In this document: one piece after another, positions 6,144-8,456 of the stretch
Position numbering within the stretch: the first letter of the stretch is position 1
Layout: each line of letters begins with the position of its first letter
NCBI GenBank assembly: GCA_947497635.1
Contig: CANMHZ010000041.1
Span: 1 to 8,456 of the forward strand
Source: Helicobacteraceae bacterium
GTDB taxonomy: Bacteria; Campylobacterota; Campylobacteria; Campylobacterales; Sulfurimonadaceae
Reading direction: 5' to 3'
DNA: 8,456 bases
Program-made: the position numbers and the translations under genes
The notes under the pieces: generated by a model
Database searches by the model: none
Seen by the model: only the letters and a program-made list of their open reading frames with translations
What the model was told of the DNA's origin: nothing

Positions 6144-6895
6144 AATTTGCCCCTAGCCTTTTTGACGTTCGTAACCTTTTTTTTACCCGTCAAGATAATG
6201 AAATTCTAAAATCAGTTAGCTTTACTATCCCACCTGGAGAGTATTGCGCTATTATTGGACCCAACGGTGGGGGAAAAACGACGCTTGTTCGATTGTTATT
6301 GGGGCTGGAGAAACCTAGCAGTGGAACCATTCATTTGTTTGGAACACCACAATCAAAATTTAGTGAATGGAATCGTATCGGGTATGTTCCTCAGCGTTCA
6401 GTATTGGTCGATGCCGCTTTTCCTGCTACGGTTCGTGAAGTGGTGGCAATGGGGAGATATGCTCTTCGGGGACTTTTTGGATTTGAATCACCCGAGGACA
6501 AAGAGGCGATTGAAGAGGCAATGGCGTTGATGGGGGTGAGTGATTTATCCAATCGTCTGATTGGTCATTTATCCGGAGGACAGCGTCAGAGGGTGATGAT
6601 CGCCCGTGCCCTCTCTTCACGTCCTGAGGTACTGATCGTCGATGAACCCAATACAGGGGTAGATATAGAGTCTCAACACCGATTTTATGAACTCCTTCGC
6701 CATCTTAATCGTACTAAATCGGTAAGTATTTTATTTATCACCCATGATATTGGGGTCATTGCGGAGGATATTCATCGTGTCCTTTTTGTCAATCAAACCC
6801 TCTTGGTCTCGCAAAATCCCCACGAAATGATACGGTGCGACGAAATGAGCCGTCTCTACGGTAATCCCTCACACGTCGTGTGTCATAACCATTAG
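6140..6895 (+). CDS. znuC: Metal (zinc) ABC transporter ATP-binding protein
   Basis: This 251-residue cytoplasmic ATPase powers the importer. From the TTG start it has Walker A GPNGGGKTT (40-48), Q-loop Gln85 in YVPQ, signature LSGGQRQRV (144-152), Walker B VLIVDEP with Asp168 and catalytic Glu169, and the H-loop His202 in ITHD. All are intact. YVPQ followed by FPATVREVV is typical of the metal-importer (Mn/Zn/Fe) ATPase group. The tail HVVCHNH (245-251) is rich in potential metal ligands, as in some other ZnuC-like proteins. I chose TTG at 6140 because GGAG lies 5 bases before it and it overlaps the znuA stop as TTGA. GTG at 6134 (two residues longer) is the alternative. The znuB ribosome site begins inside its stop codon. 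Confidence 0.92.
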   Translation: MKFAPSLFDVRNLFFTRQDNEILKSVSFTIPPGEYCAIIGPNGGGKTTLVRLLLGLEKPSSGTIHLFGTPQSKFSEWNRIGYVPQRSVLVDAAFPATVREVVAMGRYALRGLFGFESPEDKEAIEEAMALMGVSDLSNRLIGHLSGGQRQRVMIARALSSRPEVLIVDEPNTGVDIESQHRFYELLRHLNRTKSVSILFITHDIGVIAEDIHRVLFVNQTLLVSQNPHEMIRCDEMSRLYGNPSHVVCHNH

Positions 6896-6900
6896 GAGGT
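6894..6900 (+). promoter_or_regulatory. Ribosome binding site of znuB, overlapping the znuC stop codon
   Basis: AGGAGGT, a near-perfect anti-16S match, ends 4 bases before the znuB ATG at 6905. Its first two bases are the last two of the TAG stop of the ATPase gene. This couples the two genes, as at the secG-frr junction. Confidence 0.75.
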
Positions 6901-6904
6901 CATT

Positions 6905-7696
6905 ATGATAGAAATGTTAAGTTACCCCTTTATGCAACGGGCATTTGTTGCAGGACTTATGATCGCCGTTTTAGCCTCCCTTAGCGGTTCATTTATCGTC
7001 CTTCGCCGTTATTCACTCCTGAGTGAAACGCTTGCCCATGTTTCACTAGTTGGGGTATCTGTTGGATTGTTAGTAGGATTGAGCCCGTTGTGGATGGCAG
7101 TGGCGACCTCCCTCGCGGCAGCTTGGCTCATTGAATACCTTCGCAGTTCACGCGGGCTTTATTCTGATTCAATATTAGCAATTTTTCTCTCAGGCTCCTT
7201 GGCATTGGCAATCGTTATTATTTCGTTGTCAGGATCGTTTAACGCCTCCCTCTTTAGCTATTTATTCGGCTCTATCCTCTCGGTAAGCAATGACGATCTT
7301 ATCACGATGGGCATTTTCGGTTCCCTCTCCATGGCATTGCTGATCCTCTTTTTTAAAGAGCTCTATTTTATCGCTTTTGATGAAGAGGTGGCACGCACTA
7401 GTGGTCTTCGTGTTACCCTGCTGAATTTTATGCTTGTGAGCATTATCGCCGTGATTATCGCTCTCTCGATACGAATTGTAGGGACGCTTCTTATCGGTGC
7501 ACTGATGGTTATCCCCCCTGTTGCCGCGATTCGTTTCGGGATGGGTTTCTTTAAAACGACCTTGTTATCGATTGCTATTGCACTCGTTTCCGTCGTAATT
7601 GGACTCAGTGTCTCTTTCTTTTTTTCTCTTCCTAGTGGGGCGGCTATCGTGTTGTGTTTGTTGGGTATTTTTATTGTGGCATTGGTGCTCAATTGA
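6905..7696 (+). CDS. znuB: Metal (zinc) ABC transporter permease, ABC-3 family
   Basis: This 263-residue inner-membrane protein, with about 8 hydrophobic segments, belongs to the ZnuB/TroC/MntB (ABC-3) family and forms the channel for the metal delivered by the binding protein. Conserved marks include SGSFIVLRRYSLLSETLAHVS (27-47, near the first cytoplasmic loop). The coupling loop FDEEVARTSGLRV (158-170) contacts the ATPase. RIVGTLLIGALMVIPPVAA (190-208) is the family's most typical stretch. Length is normal. The ATG has a very strong AGGAGGT site. It is the third gene of the operon, 9 bases after the ATPase, and its stop overlaps the start of the next gene. Zinc specificity rests on the binding protein, not on this sequence. 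Confidence 0.93.
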   Translation: MIEMLSYPFMQRAFVAGLMIAVLASLSGSFIVLRRYSLLSETLAHVSLVGVSVGLLVGLSPLWMAVATSLAAAWLIEYLRSSRGLYSDSILAIFLSGSLALAIVIISLSGSFNASLFSYLFGSILSVSNDDLITMGIFGSLSMALLILFFKELYFIAFDEEVARTSGLRVTLLNFMLVSIIAVIIALSIRIVGTLLIGALMVIPPVAAIRFGMGFFKTTLLSIAIALVSVVIGLSVSFFFSLPSGAAIVLCLLGIFIVALVLN

Positions 7697-8376
7697 GAGT
7701 CAAAGAAGAGTTCAGCCGTTGCGCGAGTGTGTACGGGGAGTGCAATGTGATTCAAGCAAACGTTGCTCAAAAACTTATTAAGGATACCGCGGGAAATCCT
7801 ACACGGATTTTTGATTTGGGATGCGGTAGTGGAACCCTTTATTCGCTAATAGATTGGGAGATGGAGCGTTTTGTGGGGGTCGATTTTTCCCAAGAGATGT
7901 TAAACCACCATCCTAAAGGCTCAAACGTCGAATTGTTTCTGGGTGATTTTAATAATTTCGTTCTTTTTGAAACACTCCGTACAAAAAACTTTGAACACAT
8001 CTATTCGGCATCGGCGTTACAGTGGGCGGATGATTTGGGAGGAGTGTTCGAACAACTCTCTTTATTCGATACCCCTATGTCGTTGGCAATATTCACCTCA
8101 GGAACCTTTAAAACCCTCTACGAGTGTGCAGGACTTCCCCCATTATTGAAATCGGCTGATGAAGTGATCGAAATCGCCAACCGCCATTTCACAGCCCACT
8201 ATGAGATCGTTCACTATGTGTTGGAGTTTGATTCGGTACGGGAGATGTTTCGCTATATTAAGCGCAGCGGTGTGAGTGGAGGTCGGAGGGTACTGGATTT
8301 TTCTCAAACGAAACGATTGATGGAAGAATATCCGTTGAATTATTTAGAATTTGAGGTGGTTTTTATTACGTCGTAA
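7693..8376 (+). CDS. bioC: BioC-like malonyl-ACP O-methyltransferase (SAM-dependent methyltransferase)
   Basis: This 227-residue class I methyltransferase has SAM-binding motif I DLGCGSGTL (41-49), an acidic residue after strand 2 in VGVDFS (Asp64), and GDF with Asp85. BioC-type features are the N-terminus VKEEFSRCASVYGECNVIQ (3-21, like the F...A..Y....IQ pattern of BioC), SASALQWADDLGGVF (105-119) and the late FRYIKRSGVSGGRR (176-189). BioC methylates malonyl-ACP so the fatty acid enzymes can build pimeloyl-ACP for biotin. No in-frame ATG precedes motif I. TTG at 7693 fits the BioC N-terminus and overlaps the znuB stop as TTGA, with only a weak GGTG site 5 bases away, so it probably depends on coupling. 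The GTG at 7654 would add residues read out of frame from znuB and is unlikely. Another methyltransferase of this fold cannot be excluded. Confidence 0.8.
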   Translation: MRVKEEFSRCASVYGECNVIQANVAQKLIKDTAGNPTRIFDLGCGSGTLYSLIDWEMERFVGVDFSQEMLNHHPKGSNVELFLGDFNNFVLFETLRTKNFEHIYSASALQWADDLGGVFEQLSLFDTPMSLAIFTSGTFKTLYECAGLPPLLKSADEVIEIANRHFTAHYEIVHYVLEFDSVREMFRYIKRSGVSGGRRVLDFSQTKRLMEEYPLNYLEFEVVFITS

Positions 8377-8381
8377 GCGAA

Positions 8382-8456
8382 TTATAATTTTGGACGAAAG
8401 AGATTGAAGTGAGTCAGCATACGGTTTGTTGGGTAAAAAATCAATAAGAATGTTTT
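8382..8456 (-). CDS. Possible 3' end of an unidentified gene running in from the right edge
   Basis: The minus strand is open from the right edge for 24 codons to a TAA at 8384-8382. It encodes a tail containing FLLIFYPTNRMLTHFNLFRP. The stop would lie 5 bases from the end of bioC, a convergent arrangement like that of the antiporter gene and pyrE. I do not recognise the peptide. An open frame this short can occur by chance, but no plus-strand frame is longer here and genes elsewhere in the window are just as tightly packed. Confidence 0.35.
   Translation of the reverse strand, partial: KTFLLIFYPTNRMLTHFNLFRPKL

Noticed and set aside
7654..7692. Upstream GTG start for the methyltransferase, adding 13 residues
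   Set aside because: These residues come from znuB read in another frame and do not match BioC N-termini; TTG at 7693 gives the expected start.
7363..7770. 135-codon minus-strand open frame opposite znuB
   Set aside because: It is antisense to the conserved permease core; the low-complexity translation is the complement of membrane-helix codons.
8377..8456. Intrinsic terminator after the znu-bioC operon
   Set aside because: I found no GC-rich stem followed by a T run in this stretch on either strand.

Overview
The window looks like ordinary, gene-dense core chromosome of a member of the Campylobacterota (formerly Epsilonproteobacteria). A free-living relative of Sulfuricurvum or Sulfurimonas is my best guess. 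This rests on gene order known from that phylum (pyrG followed by recJ; secG-frr-pyrE; a znuA-ATPase-permease set), on the protein sequences, and on tightly packed or overlapping genes. I could not run a database search, so the genus is inference.

Layout, left to right: (1) A minus-strand pair at 1-1842: pyrG (CTP synthase), overlapped at its 3' end by the start of recJ, which runs off the left edge. (2) A divergent promoter region at 1843-1967. (3) A plus-strand kefB-type cation:proton antiporter at 1968-3587. (4) A minus-strand operon secG-frr-pyrE at 3591-5086 (protein export, ribosome recycling, pyrimidine synthesis). It converges on kefB with only 3 bases between the stop codons. (5) A second divergent promoter region at 5087-5207. 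(6) A plus-strand operon at 5208-8376: a zinc-type ABC importer (binding protein, ATPase, permease) followed without a gap by a BioC-type SAM-dependent methyltransferase. (7) The last 80 bases, where an open minus-strand frame may be the 3' end of another gene.

How the genes work together: pyrE and pyrG are both pyrimidine genes (UMP and CTP synthesis) but lie in separate transcription units. The znu genes encode one complete metal importer. The methyltransferase gene is translationally coupled to the permease gene and probably serves biotin synthesis; its link to metal uptake is not explained by known function.

There are no tRNA, rRNA, CRISPR, insertion sequence or prophage features that I can see, and no convincing intrinsic terminator. 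I found no clearly new biological system. The best points for a second look are the zinc importer-bioC linkage, two identical TTGA stop/start overlaps in that operon, the unusual cytoplasmic CxxC on the binding protein, and an inverted repeat over a candidate znuA promoter.
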